A stretch of 64,000 nucleotides of DNA, from the NCBI GenBank assembly GCA_963590165.1, contig CAVANO010000034.1, positions 62,001 to 126,000 of the forward strand, read 5' to 3'. This DNA is from UBA11524 sp963590165 (GTDB lineage Bacteria; Bacillota; Clostridia; Christensenellales; Aristaeellaceae). The position numbers were made by a program, and so were the translations under genes. The notes beneath the pieces were generated by a model that was given only the letters and a program-made list of their open reading frames with translations, made no database searches and was not told where the DNA came from. Positions 35,446 to 45,103 of the stretch are shown here, piece by piece. How positions within the stretch are numbered: position 1 is the first letter of the stretch; each line of letters opens with the position of its first letter.

Positions 35446-37055
35446 ACCTGTTCTCCTTGCTGCTGACTCTTAAATGCCGCAGCGATAAATGCTGCAAACA
35501 GCGGATGAGCCTTATTGGGACGCGAAAGGAACTCCGGATGATAGATCGTACCGACATAGAACGGATGATCCGTCATCTCAAATACTTCAGGATAATTTTC
35601 TTCCTGGCTAAAGCCAACGAAATGCACGCCGACATTCTCCAGCGGTGCAATGAAGTCTGCATTGATTTCATAGCGGTTGCCATGGCGCTCATGCACCTGC
35701 GTTGCTTTATACCACGAGGCAGAAAGGCTGCCATCCGTCAGTTGGACATCCGAACCGCCCATGCGTGCATTCTGCCGTCCGTCGTTGTCATCGACGCGAT
35801 CGTTCGGAATACTGACGACAATCGGGTCTGCATTCCGGTCAACCTCAGCAGAATTAGCATTCGGTTGATGGAGCAGACTGCGGACAGCCTCCACCACACC
35901 AAGCTGCATACCATAGCCAATCATCAGGCAGGGAATTTGATTCGTGCGCGCAAAGTGTGCGGCCGTCATAATGCCTTCTGCGCCGCGATCGCCGAAGCCG
36001 CCGGGCAAAATAATACCGTCATAACCGTTCAGGCGGTTCTGCGCACTTTCTTCTGTCAGTTCCTCGGCAGAAATATAGTCAATGGCAACCGATGCAAGAT
36101 TCGCAATGCCTGCATGCACAAGCGCCTCGTGCACCGACAGATACGCGTCATGCACCGCAACATACTTGCCTACAAGTGCGATTTTGACATGCTTGTCCGG
36201 CGCATCGTAACGTGCCACCATATTGCGCCATTCAGTGAGGTCTGCAGATGGATTATCCAGATGAAGCGTCTGTAGCACCATGTCTGCCAAACCTTCTTTC
36301 TCCAGATTGAGCGGCACTTCAAACAATGTCGCAGCATCACAATTCTGAATCACATGGTTCGCCGGAACATTGCAGAACAGTGCAATCTTGTTCTTGGCAG
36401 ACTGACTGATACTGACCTCCGTGCGGCAGACAATCACATCCGGCTGAATGCCAATAGATCGGAGCGCCTTAACGCTGTGCTGCGTCGGCTTCGTCTTCAT
36501 TTCGCCAGCAACGGACAAGTACGGCATCAGTGCCACATGAATAAAGCACGTGTTACCTGCGCCGACCTCCCATTTCAGTTGCCGAATTGCCTCCAGATAC
36601 GGTGAAGACTCGATATCGCCTGCAACGCCGCCGATTTCAATGATGGCAATATCCGCGCCGGAATTTTCAGCTGCCGTTACAATGCGGTGCTTAATTTCAT
36701 TCGTCACATGCGGAACGACCGTGATCGTAGCACCGTGATAATCACCATGCAGTTCATGTTCGACAAGTGCTGCATGAATTTTGCCGGTTGTTATGCTTGC
36801 TTCGCCCTTGAGTGACTCGTCAATGAAGCGCTCATAGTGACCGAGATCCAGATCAGCAGCGACGCCGTCCTCCGTAATGAAGTTTTCGCCATGCTGTAAT
36901 GGAGACAGCAGTGCCGGATTCACGTTATAATAGGTGTCGCACTTCTGCATGGCAACCTTATAGCCTCGAGCCTTCAGCAACCTTCCGAGGGAAGCCGCGG
37001 TTGTACCCTTGCCCAAAGAAGAAACAACACCGCCAGTTACAAATACGTATTTCAT
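35442..37055 (-). CDS. pyrG: CTP synthase, divergent, glutaminase cysteine missing
   Basis: CTP synthase aminates UTP using ammonia from a C-terminal glutaminase domain. This 537-residue protein has the normal start (VFVTGGVVSSLGKG), DLDLGHYERFID, HVTNEIKHRI, KTKPTQHSV and, in the glutaminase half, PGGFGDRG and the HPEF catalytic pair. The nucleophile motif GICLGMQ reads MIGYGMQ, so the cysteine is a glycine. In the synthase half the usually constant DPYINVDPGTMSP reads DTYYNVNPALLSP, and GAETDLD reads GVAADLD. It may use free ammonia only or may have changed function. The ATG at 37055 gives the family start; the open frame beyond it is not used. Confidence 0.9.
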   Translation of the reverse strand: MKYVFVTGGVVSSLGKGTTAASLGRLLKARGYKVAMQKCDTYYNVNPALLSPLQHGENFITEDGVAADLDLGHYERFIDESLKGEASITTGKIHAALVEHELHGDYHGATITVVPHVTNEIKHRIVTAAENSGADIAIIEIGGVAGDIESSPYLEAIRQLKWEVGAGNTCFIHVALMPYLSVAGEMKTKPTQHSVKALRSIGIQPDVIVCRTEVSISQSAKNKIALFCNVPANHVIQNCDAATLFEVPLNLEKEGLADMVLQTLHLDNPSADLTEWRNMVARYDAPDKHVKIALVGKYVAVHDAYLSVHEALVHAGIANLASVAIDYISAEELTEESAQNRLNGYDGIILPGGFGDRGAEGIMTAAHFARTNQIPCLMIGYGMQLGVVEAVRSLLHQPNANSAEVDRNADPIVVSIPNDRVDDNDGRQNARMGGSDVQLTDGSLSASWYKATQVHERHGNRYEINADFIAPLENVGVHFVGFSQEENYPEVFEMTDHPFYVGTIYHPEFLSRPNKAHPLFAAFIAAAFKSQQQGEQV

Positions 37056-37097
37056 CGTCCGTTTCAACTCCTTCAATCGATGACATAGGTCATACTC

Positions 37098-37126
37098 ATT
37101 GTAAAATTTTCGCGCTTTGATGTCAA
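37098..37126 (-). promoter_or_regulatory. promoter of the pyrG operon
   Basis: On the minus strand TTGACA (37126-37121) and TACAAT (37103-37098) are spaced by 17 bases, about 45 bases before the pyrG ATG. Confidence 0.85.
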
Positions 37127-37199
37127 GTATTCGATGCTTTCTTTTTCGTTTACAATGTGTTACAATAATACCTGATAAGCAGCAAAGGAGGAAAGTTTG

Positions 37200-38948
37200 A
37201 TGGCGCCTTTTCCGGAGTATCCACGCCCGATGATGCAGCGCACCAGTTTTGTTAACCTGAACGGCATCTGGCAATATGCATTCACGAGAGATGAAGCACT
37301 GCCGGAGGAATGGGATGGCAACATTCTCGTTCCTTATTCACCCGAAGTGAAAACATCCGGCGTTCATCGGACGCTTCAGCCGAATGAATGGCTGCATTAC
37401 TGCCGCACGTTTACTGCACCTGCTGCAAACAGCGGTCATGTACTGCTGCATTTCGGAGCGGTTGACTGTGATTGCCGCATTGAGATAAATTGCCATGAGG
37501 TCGGTCGGCACAGCGGCGGCTATTGGCCGTTCACATTTGACATCACAGATTATCTGCACGAAGGCAGCGATAATATGCTGCATGTGGCAGTGCAGGATCC
37601 TTCTGATACTGGCATTCAGGCACGCGGCAAACAAAAGCTTCAGCCCGGCGGTATGTTCTATCCGGCACAGAGCGGCATCTGGCAGACAGTTTGGCTGGAA
37701 CGCGTGCCAAGCTGCTATATACACCACATCACCTGTGAAGCAGATGTTGAAAACAAAGCAGTCAGCATTATGCTTGAGACGAACGCTGACAGCGCCGTAC
37801 ATGCGGAAATTCTCTATGAAAATCAAGCAGTTGCATCGGCAGATTCTGAAACGCACGGCAATCGTTGCGTCATGCACATTGCTTTGCCAAAGGAGCACAT
37901 GCATCTGTGGTCTCCGGATCACCCAAACCTTTACGATGTTACCATTCATCTGGGGGCAGATACGGTACAGAGCTACTTTGCTATGCGCGAATGGTCATGC
38001 GAAAAAGATACCCGCGGTATCATGCGTTTCTGCCTGAATCATCAGCCGATTTTTGTGAACGGTCTGTTAGATCAGGGGTACTGGCAGGACGGTCTGTATA
38101 CACCGCCATCAGATGAAGCCGTTGTAGAAGAATTGAAACTGGTAAAATCACTGGGATTCAACATGCTCCGCAAGCATGCGAAAATTGAGCCGGAGCGATG
38201 GTACTATCACTGCGACAGGCTTGGACTGATTGTCTGGCAGGATTGCGTCAGCGGCGGCACAAAGATGCAGTCGTGGTACGTAACCTATCTGACAAATCTA
38301 CTGTTGCCGGTGCTACGACACTTTCCTGATTACGGACTGTTCCGATATCTGTTGTCACGCCCGAATTCGGAAAGTCGGACATTATTCCGCAGAGAGATGG
38401 CAGACACAATCATGGCATTGAAGAATCATCCTTCCATCGCAATGTGGGTACCGTTTAATGAAGGATGGGGACAGTTCAACGCATCGAGTATCACAAAGGA
38501 ACTGCGTGAAATGGACAATACTCGCCTGGTTGATCAAGCAAGCGGCTGGTTCGATCAGGGCGGCGGCGATGTGTACTCAATCCACAACTATTTCTACAAG
38601 TTGCATATCCGAAAGAAGCAACGTGTCGTTGCGCTGACGGAATATGGCGGAATTGCATGGCCGATGCCCGGTCATTTAACACATGAAAAGACGTACGGCT
38701 ATGGCACAGCAGACAGCCGGGAAACATTAACCGCACGTTATTGTGATCTGCAGATGGGCACAATTCTGCCACAGATTGAAAAAGGGTTGTCCGCGCTGGT
38801 ATATACGCAACTCACTGATGTCGAGGAAGAAGTCAACGGCATCCGCACTTATGATCGGCAAGAAATCAAACCGGATGCAGGCGCTATCCGCAAAACGAAT
38901 GCTGCATTGGCAGCAGAATTTGCCCGCTGTACCCAGCGCTGTGAATGA
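37200..38948 (+). CDS. glycoside hydrolase family 2 enzyme, compact
   Basis: This 582-residue GH2 enzyme has a sugar-binding domain (about 10-180, with GGYWPFTFDITDYL), a short Ig-like domain and a TIM barrel. The acid/base glutamate is in PFNEGWGQF and the nucleophile in LTEYGG. It lacks the C-terminal domains of large beta-galactosidases and has no signal peptide. AAGGAGGAAA precedes the ATG at 37200, and a TTG lies just before. Specificity (galactoside, glucuronide or mannoside) cannot be fixed. It has no co-directional partner close by. Confidence 0.9.
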   Translation: MAPFPEYPRPMMQRTSFVNLNGIWQYAFTRDEALPEEWDGNILVPYSPEVKTSGVHRTLQPNEWLHYCRTFTAPAANSGHVLLHFGAVDCDCRIEINCHEVGRHSGGYWPFTFDITDYLHEGSDNMLHVAVQDPSDTGIQARGKQKLQPGGMFYPAQSGIWQTVWLERVPSCYIHHITCEADVENKAVSIMLETNADSAVHAEILYENQAVASADSETHGNRCVMHIALPKEHMHLWSPDHPNLYDVTIHLGADTVQSYFAMREWSCEKDTRGIMRFCLNHQPIFVNGLLDQGYWQDGLYTPPSDEAVVEELKLVKSLGFNMLRKHAKIEPERWYYHCDRLGLIVWQDCVSGGTKMQSWYVTYLTNLLLPVLRHFPDYGLFRYLLSRPNSESRTLFRREMADTIMALKNHPSIAMWVPFNEGWGQFNASSITKELREMDNTRLVDQASGWFDQGGGDVYSIHNYFYKLHIRKKQRVVALTEYGGIAWPMPGHLTHEKTYGYGTADSRETLTARYCDLQMGTILPQIEKGLSALVYTQLTDVEEEVNGIRTYDRQEIKPDAGAIRKTNAALAAEFARCTQRCE

Positions 38949-38995
38949 AGTGCCGTTTCTCCTGTTTTTTTTTGCAGTTTGTCATTGCTAACCGG

Positions 38996-39024
38996 TTGAA
39001 AAAAAGCTGCTCAACAGGTATAAT
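38996..39024 (+). promoter_or_regulatory. promoter of the DUF2461 gene
   Basis: TTGAAA (38996-39001) and TATAAT (39019-39024) are spaced by 17 bases, about 28 bases before the start codon. Confidence 0.85.
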
Positions 39025-39051
39025 AGGGAAGTAATCACAGGAGGCAGCATG

Positions 39052-39774
39052 ATGTTTACTGGTTTTCCGGAAGCGACGATTCAGTTTTTTCTCGATATTC
39101 GCTTCCATAACAGCATTGCGTATTTTGAGGCAAATCGTGAACGCTATGAACGCGATGTCAAGGAACCTTTCGAGAGCTTTATTCAATCGCTTGCGCCGGC
39201 AATGCTCAGCGTTGACCCACAGATGGAGTTGCGTCCTTATCGGTGCATGGCTCGGTTGCGGAGAGATGTCCGCTTCACAAAGGATAAGAGCCCATTTCGG
39301 GATCATCTGTGGGCACTGTTCCGCCATGCCGGAGAACCCCGCGAAGGCAGTGTCATGTTCTGGTTTGAACTTGCACCGAGCAGCGTTAATTGGGGGCTCG
39401 GCACATGGGGTGAAAATCGCTTGATGATGGACATGCTGCGCCGCAGGATAGCCGCCAAGCCGGATGAAGTCCGAAAAATCATCCATCAGGCGCATTTGAC
39501 GGAACATCATATGCAGGTCGGCGGCAATTCGTTCAAGCGTCTTGACATTCCTGCCAGTGTTCCGGATGACCTGAAGGGCTGGTACGCACTTCGGGATGTG
39601 TACATCTGTCCAGAAAGCACTGCAGGCGTTGACATTCACTCGCCAAAACTTGCGGAGCACGTGCAGGATGATTTGCTGAGCATGGCACCGCTGTATCATC
39701 TCCTGCGTGGTGCCTACGAAACTGTACCGCAGGATGAAATGGAAAAAACACTTGACAAGAAAAGACGTGGGTAG
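39052..39774 (+). CDS. DUF2461 family protein
   Basis: This 240-residue protein has the DUF2461 pattern: an N-terminal helix pair (ATIQFFLDIRFHNSIAYFEANRERYE), RDVRFTKDKSPFRDHLWALF and a C-terminal region with FKRLDIPASVPDDLKGWYALRD. The function is unknown. The ATG at 39052 is 7 bases from AGGAGG; the ATG at 39049 is also possible. It ends 13 bases before the phosphohexomutase gene and probably shares its transcript. Confidence 0.9.
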   Translation: MFTGFPEATIQFFLDIRFHNSIAYFEANRERYERDVKEPFESFIQSLAPAMLSVDPQMELRPYRCMARLRRDVRFTKDKSPFRDHLWALFRHAGEPREGSVMFWFELAPSSVNWGLGTWGENRLMMDMLRRRIAAKPDEVRKIIHQAHLTEHHMQVGGNSFKRLDIPASVPDDLKGWYALRDVYICPESTAGVDIHSPKLAEHVQDDLLSMAPLYHLLRGAYETVPQDEMEKTLDKKRRG

Positions 39775-39787
39775 AGGAGGTATTACC

Positions 39788-41299
39788 ATGGATTGGATGA
39801 AATTGAAAAGCGGCTCGGACGTACGCGGCGTAGCAGTCGGCGACAACGCTCCACTGACAGATCATGTAGCAATGTGTCTGGGCATGGCATTCGCACGATA
39901 TGTGGCCGAAAAGCTCGGCAAGCCTGTAACGCAAGTGACCATCGCCGTTGGCCGCGACAGCCGCATTACTGGTCCTGTCCTGTTGCGTGCGGCAGCTGAG
40001 GGAATCAGCAAGGCAGGCGCCGCTGTGCTTGATTTCGGCATGTGCACAACACCTGCTATGTACATGTGCATTATCACGCCCGGTTTCCAGCCGGATGGCT
40101 CGATTATGATTACGGCAAGCCATCATCCGTATGACAAAAACGGTCTGAAGTTTTTCATGGAGAGCGGCGGACTGGAGGGCTCAGTGGTGGAGGAACTGCT
40201 TCGCACAGCCAGCACATTATCGCCTGAAGATCAGCCGCTGGCAGGTGCAATTGTCGAGAAACCGTTCCTGCCGACATATCAGGATCAGTTGGCAGAACGA
40301 ATCCGCCGCGGACTTGGCACGGATATCCAGAAACCGCTGCTGGGTCTTCATGTAGTCGTCGATGCCGGTAACGGTGCGGGCGGCTTCTATGCGCGACTGA
40401 TGGAGGAACTCGGTGCGTGGATTGAAGGCAGTCAATTCCTAGAACCAGACGGTTATTTCCCGAATCATATTCCGAATCCAGAAAATGCCGATGCCATGGC
40501 ATCCATTTCTGCTGCCGTGAAGCGTGTCGGCGCTGATTTGGGCGTCATTTTCGATACCGACTGCGACCGTGCTGCCGTCGTTGATGCAGACGGCCGGGAA
40601 ATCAATCGCAATCGCCTGATTGCGCTGATTTCCGCCATTCTGCTGGATGACACACCTGGTGAAACCATTGTGACAGACTCCGTGACTTCTTCCGGACTGA
40701 AGAAGTTTATTAACGACTGGGGCGGTGAGCATTACCGCTACAAACGCGGCTACCGCAATGTCATTGACGAGGCAATCCGGCTGAATCAGGAAGGTATTTC
40801 CTGCCCGTTGGCAATTGAGACAAGCGGCCATGCAGCGCTGCGTGAAAATCACTTTCTTGATGACGGCATGTACCTTGTAACGGTGCTGATTGTCCGCGCG
40901 ATGAAGCTCAAGCAGGAAGGCAAGACGCTCGGCAGCTTGATTGCTGATTTGAAGGAGCCTGTTGAAAGCCGCGAAATCCGCCTGAACATCACGGCTGAAG
41001 ACTTCCATGAGGCTGGAAAAATCGCCATTCAGCATGTGCTGGATTATGCGAACGCAGCAGAGAGCTGGCACATTGCGCCCGATAACCGCGAAGGTGTACG
41101 CATCTCCTTCGACCTGGACGGCGGCATCGACAACGGTTGGTTCCTGCTTCGCCTGTCCGTGCATGATCCTGTTCTGCCGCTGAATGTGGAAAGCGATGTG
41201 CCAGGCGGCGTCCATGAAATGCTGACGGCGTTGCTGTCTGTGCTGGAGGAGACGGAAGGCATTGACCTGACTCCTCTTCGCAAGGCAGTCGAAGAATAA
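39788..41299 (+). CDS. phosphomannomutase/phosphoglucomutase-type phosphohexomutase
   Basis: This 503-residue alpha-D-phosphohexomutase has the N-terminal SGSDVRGVA, the phosphoserine loop TASHHPYDKNG, the metal loop DTDCDRAAVVD (usual DGDGDR) and the sugar-binding loop ETSGHAAL. The four-domain length is normal. It likely interconverts glucose or mannose 1- and 6-phosphates. The ATG at 39788 follows GAGGAGG; the longer frame from 39707 runs into the previous gene and is not used. Confidence 0.9.
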   Translation: MDWMKLKSGSDVRGVAVGDNAPLTDHVAMCLGMAFARYVAEKLGKPVTQVTIAVGRDSRITGPVLLRAAAEGISKAGAAVLDFGMCTTPAMYMCIITPGFQPDGSIMITASHHPYDKNGLKFFMESGGLEGSVVEELLRTASTLSPEDQPLAGAIVEKPFLPTYQDQLAERIRRGLGTDIQKPLLGLHVVVDAGNGAGGFYARLMEELGAWIEGSQFLEPDGYFPNHIPNPENADAMASISAAVKRVGADLGVIFDTDCDRAAVVDADGREINRNRLIALISAILLDDTPGETIVTDSVTSSGLKKFINDWGGEHYRYKRGYRNVIDEAIRLNQEGISCPLAIETSGHAALRENHFLDDGMYLVTVLIVRAMKLKQEGKTLGSLIADLKEPVESREIRLNITAEDFHEAGKIAIQHVLDYANAAESWHIAPDNREGVRISFDLDGGIDNGWFLLRLSVHDPVLPLNVESDVPGGVHEMLTALLSVLEETEGIDLTPLRKAVEE

Positions 41300-41310
41300 T
41301 TCCATAAAAC

Positions 41311-41341
41311 ACCCCACGGCAACCTAAATGCGCCGTGGGGT
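41311..41341. terminator. bidirectional terminator between the mutase and YgiQ genes
   Basis: ACCCCACGGC (41311-41320) pairs perfectly with GCCGTGGGGT (41332-41341) around an 11-base loop, between two convergent genes. Confidence 0.85.
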
Positions 41342-41347
41342 TGTTGT

Positions 41348-43279
41348 TTATCGATGATTGGAACGGCGCGGCGGACGAGAATTTTCCTTCTGTCTGCACT
41401 TATCAGGATGTAAAATGGGCTTGCGTGCATGAATGGAATTGCCCTCTGCTTTAGGTAGGCGATTCCGCCGCTCACTTTCCTCCGGCGGCACAAGGCATTC
41501 GCGCCCAAAGCCAATCAGATCTTCGCGTCCGGCCAGACGGAGTGCTTTCCTCACAAGCAGCTGATTTTTCGGATTCTTGTACTGCATGAGTGCACGCTGC
41601 ATCGCCTTGTCATCCGCAGAACGCGCTACAAATACCGGCTTCATCGTACGCGGATCAAGTCCTGTATAGAACATGCAGGTCGAAAGCGTACCAGGTGTCG
41701 GGTAGAAATCCTGCACTTGCTCCGGATAAAAGCCCGTGTCTCGCAGATAGCACGCCAGCTCAATCGCAGCGTTCAGGTCGCTGCCCGGATGGCTGCTCAT
41801 CAGATAGGGAATCAGGTACTGCTTAAGCCCGAGCTGTTCGTTGACCTGCTGATAACGCGCAACAAACGCATCGTAAAGTTCACGGCGTGGCTTTCCCATC
41901 AGGTCGAGTACATATGGGCAAACATGCTCCGGCGCAACCTTGAGCTGACCGGATACATGATGACTGCAAAATTCGCGTAGAAATCGTGTTGCATTTTTGT
42001 CCGCCATGATGTAGTCATATCGTAGACCGCTGCGAACGAACACCTTCTTGACACGCGGAAGTTCGCGGAGCTGCCGGAGAATTGATAGAAATTCTTCATG
42101 ATCAACCTGCAAATTTTTGCATGGTTCCGGAAACAGACACTGACGGTGTTTGCACGCGCCAACCTTCAGCTGATTCTGGCATGCCGGCTTTCGGAAATTT
42201 GCCGTTGGGCCGCCGACATCGTGAATATATCCCTTAAAATTAGGAAGCGTTGTCAGCAATCGACCTTCCTTCAGAATGCTCTGTGGACTTCTGCTCTGAA
42301 TAATCCGCCCCTGATGGAATGTGATGGCACAGAAGCTGCACGAACCGAAGCAGCCGCGGGTCGAAGCAATCGAAAATTCAACCTCCTGTAGCGCCGGAAT
42401 GCCGCCTTCTGCCTTATACATTGGGTGATAGGTGCGCGTATATGGCAGATCGTAAACTTCATCAAGCGCCTCTCGGCTCAGCGGAAGGCACGGCTTATTC
42501 TGAATGAGATAACGGTCGGTATCCTGCTGCTGGCAGAGCCGCTTGCCGCGAATCGGATCCTGCTCATCATATTGAACGAGGAATGCCTCGGCATACTTCT
42601 GCTTGTCCGTACTGACTTCCTGGTGGCTTGGCAGCTGAATACAGGAAGAATCCGCTGTCTTGCTCATGTAGCAGATGCCGCGCATTTTCGGCAGTTCTGC
42701 CGGATTCATGCCGTCTGCCACCCAATTTGCGCACTCGATGATACTCGTTTCGCCCATGCCGTACATCAGCAACGTCGCGCTAGAATCAACCAGGATGCTG
42801 TGGCGCACCTTATCATCCCAATAATCATAGTGGGAAAATCTACGCAGACTGGCCTCAACGCCGCCAATCAAAATCGGAATATCACGATACGCCTGCCGAA
42901 TGCGGTTGCAATAGACAATTGTCGCGCGGTCCGGGCGCATAAAGCCCTTACCGCCGGGTGCGTAGGCATCGTCATGGCGTCGTTTCTTTGCAACAGTATA
43001 GTGGTTCACCATACTGTCAATTACACCGGCAGACACAAGGAAACCCAATCTTGGTCTGCCGAAACGCTTAAATGCAGATTCATCCTGCCATGGCGGCAGG
43101 CAGAGCATTGCAATGCGGTAACCGGCTTTTTCCAGTGTCCGGCTAATAATCGCATGACCGAATGACGGATGGTCGACATAGGCATCGCCGCATACATATA
43201 CGAAGTCAGGAACATCCCAGCCCCGTTCGCGGCATTCGGATAAGGTAACAGGCAGAAACTGTGTGTTCAAAGTGCTCAT
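41348..43279 (-). CDS. YgiQ family radical SAM protein
   Basis: This 643-residue protein matches the UPF0313/YgiQ family. It has an N-terminal B12-binding-like region (FVYVCGDAYVDHPSFGHAII), a radical-SAM cluster motif CFGSCSFC, and the C-terminal DUF3362-like part with VQDFYPTPGTLSTCMFYTGLDP and MRALMQYKNPKNQ-type sequence. The reaction is unknown. AAGGGAG lies 10 bases before the ATG. It is a single gene, convergent with the mutase gene. Confidence 0.93.
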   Translation of the reverse strand: MSTLNTQFLPVTLSECRERGWDVPDFVYVCGDAYVDHPSFGHAIISRTLEKAGYRIAMLCLPPWQDESAFKRFGRPRLGFLVSAGVIDSMVNHYTVAKKRRHDDAYAPGGKGFMRPDRATIVYCNRIRQAYRDIPILIGGVEASLRRFSHYDYWDDKVRHSILVDSSATLLMYGMGETSIIECANWVADGMNPAELPKMRGICYMSKTADSSCIQLPSHQEVSTDKQKYAEAFLVQYDEQDPIRGKRLCQQQDTDRYLIQNKPCLPLSREALDEVYDLPYTRTYHPMYKAEGGIPALQEVEFSIASTRGCFGSCSFCAITFHQGRIIQSRSPQSILKEGRLLTTLPNFKGYIHDVGGPTANFRKPACQNQLKVGACKHRQCLFPEPCKNLQVDHEEFLSILRQLRELPRVKKVFVRSGLRYDYIMADKNATRFLREFCSHHVSGQLKVAPEHVCPYVLDLMGKPRRELYDAFVARYQQVNEQLGLKQYLIPYLMSSHPGSDLNAAIELACYLRDTGFYPEQVQDFYPTPGTLSTCMFYTGLDPRTMKPVFVARSADDKAMQRALMQYKNPKNQLLVRKALRLAGREDLIGFGRECLVPPEESERRNRLPKAEGNSIHARKPILHPDKCRQKENSRPPRRSNHR

Positions 43280-43378
43280 CGGGCGCTCGCTCCCTTGCTG
43301 TTTTCATCCATATTTTACAAGAGCCGAATGCGAATGTCAAGAAGTGCAGACGCATTGCGAGCTTTTTACATTTTGAGA

Positions 43379-43407
43379 TTGCAGTTTGCCGGAGAATGCG
43401 ATATAAT
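43379..43407 (+). promoter_or_regulatory. promoter of the GH127-like gene
   Basis: TTGCAG (43379-43384) and TATAAT (43402-43407) are spaced by 17 bases, about 45 bases before the start. Confidence 0.8.
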
Positions 43408-43453
43408 AAGAAACGGTAAATGATGAGGATCAATTGATTTGGAGGAACAAGTT

Positions 43454-45103
43454 GTGCCGCTCAAGCCAGTTTTGAAGAAGAATCCACTTTCTGCACTGAC
43501 ATGCCAGCCGCTGAGTGCCGGTCATGTGCGGATGAACGATAAGACGTTGAAAGCGCTGTATGCACAAGTAGCTGACTGCCACGAATTGCCGATGCTTGAG
43601 GGAGTATTCCGTCTTTCGGCGCTACTCGAAAAGGATGCGGCACAGTCGGCATCTGCAAAGGCAATCCGTACGATGATGGCAACACAGCTCGAGGATGGCT
43701 CATTTCCGTTAACAGTCAGGGAAACGCTTTCACTACTTCGTGCCGTGTGGGCGCTTTATGAATACGAAACGCAGAAAGAAATACTTTCGTGCCTTCTTCG
43801 CTGGATGAATTGGGCATCCAAACGCTGGGAGGAAATCATAGCTGATGATACAGTTTGCGCTGATCCTGCAGATTTACTGGAACTGCTCGAAAACGTGTAC
43901 CGCGTCACTGGTATCTCCTCACTACTGAAGCTTTGCGCTGTCCTCTCAGAAAGTACCATGAATTGGAGCAGCGTTCTGACAACCGCTTCTTTTCAGACGC
44001 CTGTCAGCCATCTGACCACAGAGGATGAACTTGCTGAAGGGCTAAAGAAAGAAAACGGTGACCTAGAGGGATACTATACACGTCTTGCCTTGACAAATCA
44101 CGGCATAGGCCTGGCAGATGGTGCGCGTGCATCGATGCTGCGTGGCTGGCTGAGCGGCTCTGCCAAGGAAATGAATGCCGCTAAGTCAGGTTGGGAACGT
44201 CTGAGCCGTCATCACGGCGCAATTTGCGGCGGTGTCACAGCTGCCCCGTTACTGGCAGGTACGAATCCAAGTCTGCCCATCTCAAGCGAGGCACTCGGTG
44301 CATGGGCAGAGGCATTTGTCAGCACCTGCATGGGCATTCATGCGAACTGGGCATGGGAAGCTCTTGATCGCATGCTGGCAAACGCAATGCCTGCCTGCGT
44401 GCAGGAAAATCAGTTGCTTTCTGTTCAGCGCGTAAACTCGTTTGCTGACAAGACATGCAACGACAAACTTCTGCCGCGTTTCTGCCGCGGCTATGCGCTG
44501 GCGATGCAGTCCGCCGTAACGGCATGGGAAGACGGTTGTGCAGTCAATCTCCTGATGAGCGGGAAATACGCCGTGTGCAGCAACAAGATCGTGCTTTCCA
44601 TCGAGGAAAACGCCGACAGCTACAAAATTACGCTGCGCATGAAGAGCGAGCAAAACGCCGTTCTCCGCATCCGTATTCCATCATGGGCAGCTTCATCGAA
44701 TCTTCTGCTGAATGGTGAGCATGTCAACACGGACAAACTGGTGGACAGCTATGCTGTCCTCACCCGCGTCTGGCATGATGGCGATGAAATCACTGTTAAA
44801 TTGGGAAAGAAACTCACGCGCTGCACATCCTATCATCAGGGGACATATCTGCTGTATGGTGCGCAGGTCATGGCTTTGCCGGTCGTTGGTGATTGGCGTT
44901 ATGCAATGTGCGGCAACGGCATTGCAGACGGCGATGTCATCAAGGCACCACTCGCACCGATTGCTTGGAAGCAAGATGATGATGCACCCCACAGTCTGCC
45001 TGTTCTGCCGCCGCTGACGGGAGAGACACGCGAATGCGTGCTTGTGCCGTATGCTGAAGCACATAAACGGATTGCATTGTTCCCACAGGGGGATCATGCA
45101 TGA
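43454..45103 (+). CDS. GH127-like (DUF1680) protein, divergent
   Basis: This 549-residue protein resembles beta-L-arabinofuranosidases of GH127. The alpha/alpha-barrel part has a GDLEGYYTRLALTNHG-type segment, and the C-terminal beta part has LRIRIPSWA and DGDEITVKL as in that family. The zinc and nucleophile cysteines of GH127 (an E-x-C and a C-C pair) are not clearly present: the first region reads WAEAFVSTC and the second RFCRGYAL. Activity is therefore uncertain. The start is taken as GTG 43454, 8 bases after GGAGG. It overlaps dusB by 4 bases (ATGA). Confidence 0.65.
   Translation: MPLKPVLKKNPLSALTCQPLSAGHVRMNDKTLKALYAQVADCHELPMLEGVFRLSALLEKDAAQSASAKAIRTMMATQLEDGSFPLTVRETLSLLRAVWALYEYETQKEILSCLLRWMNWASKRWEEIIADDTVCADPADLLELLENVYRVTGISSLLKLCAVLSESTMNWSSVLTTASFQTPVSHLTTEDELAEGLKKENGDLEGYYTRLALTNHGIGLADGARASMLRGWLSGSAKEMNAAKSGWERLSRHHGAICGGVTAAPLLAGTNPSLPISSEALGAWAEAFVSTCMGIHANWAWEALDRMLANAMPACVQENQLLSVQRVNSFADKTCNDKLLPRFCRGYALAMQSAVTAWEDGCAVNLLMSGKYAVCSNKIVLSIEENADSYKITLRMKSEQNAVLRIRIPSWAASSNLLLNGEHVNTDKLVDSYAVLTRVWHDGDEITVKLGKKLTRCTSYHQGTYLLYGAQVMALPVVGDWRYAMCGNGIADGDVIKAPLAPIAWKQDDDAPHSLPVLPPLTGETRECVLVPYAEAHKRIALFPQGDHA

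Noticed and set aside
34234..35466. Open frame of 410 codons on the plus strand across the rRNA methyltransferase gene
   Set aside because: The composition is His/Cys/Arg-rich and shadow-like, while the minus-strand frame encodes a clear methyltransferase.
37056..37274. N-terminal extension of pyrG by 73 residues
   Set aside because: The extension spans the pyrG promoter and is unlike the family. The ATG at 37055 gives the standard MKYVFVTGG start.
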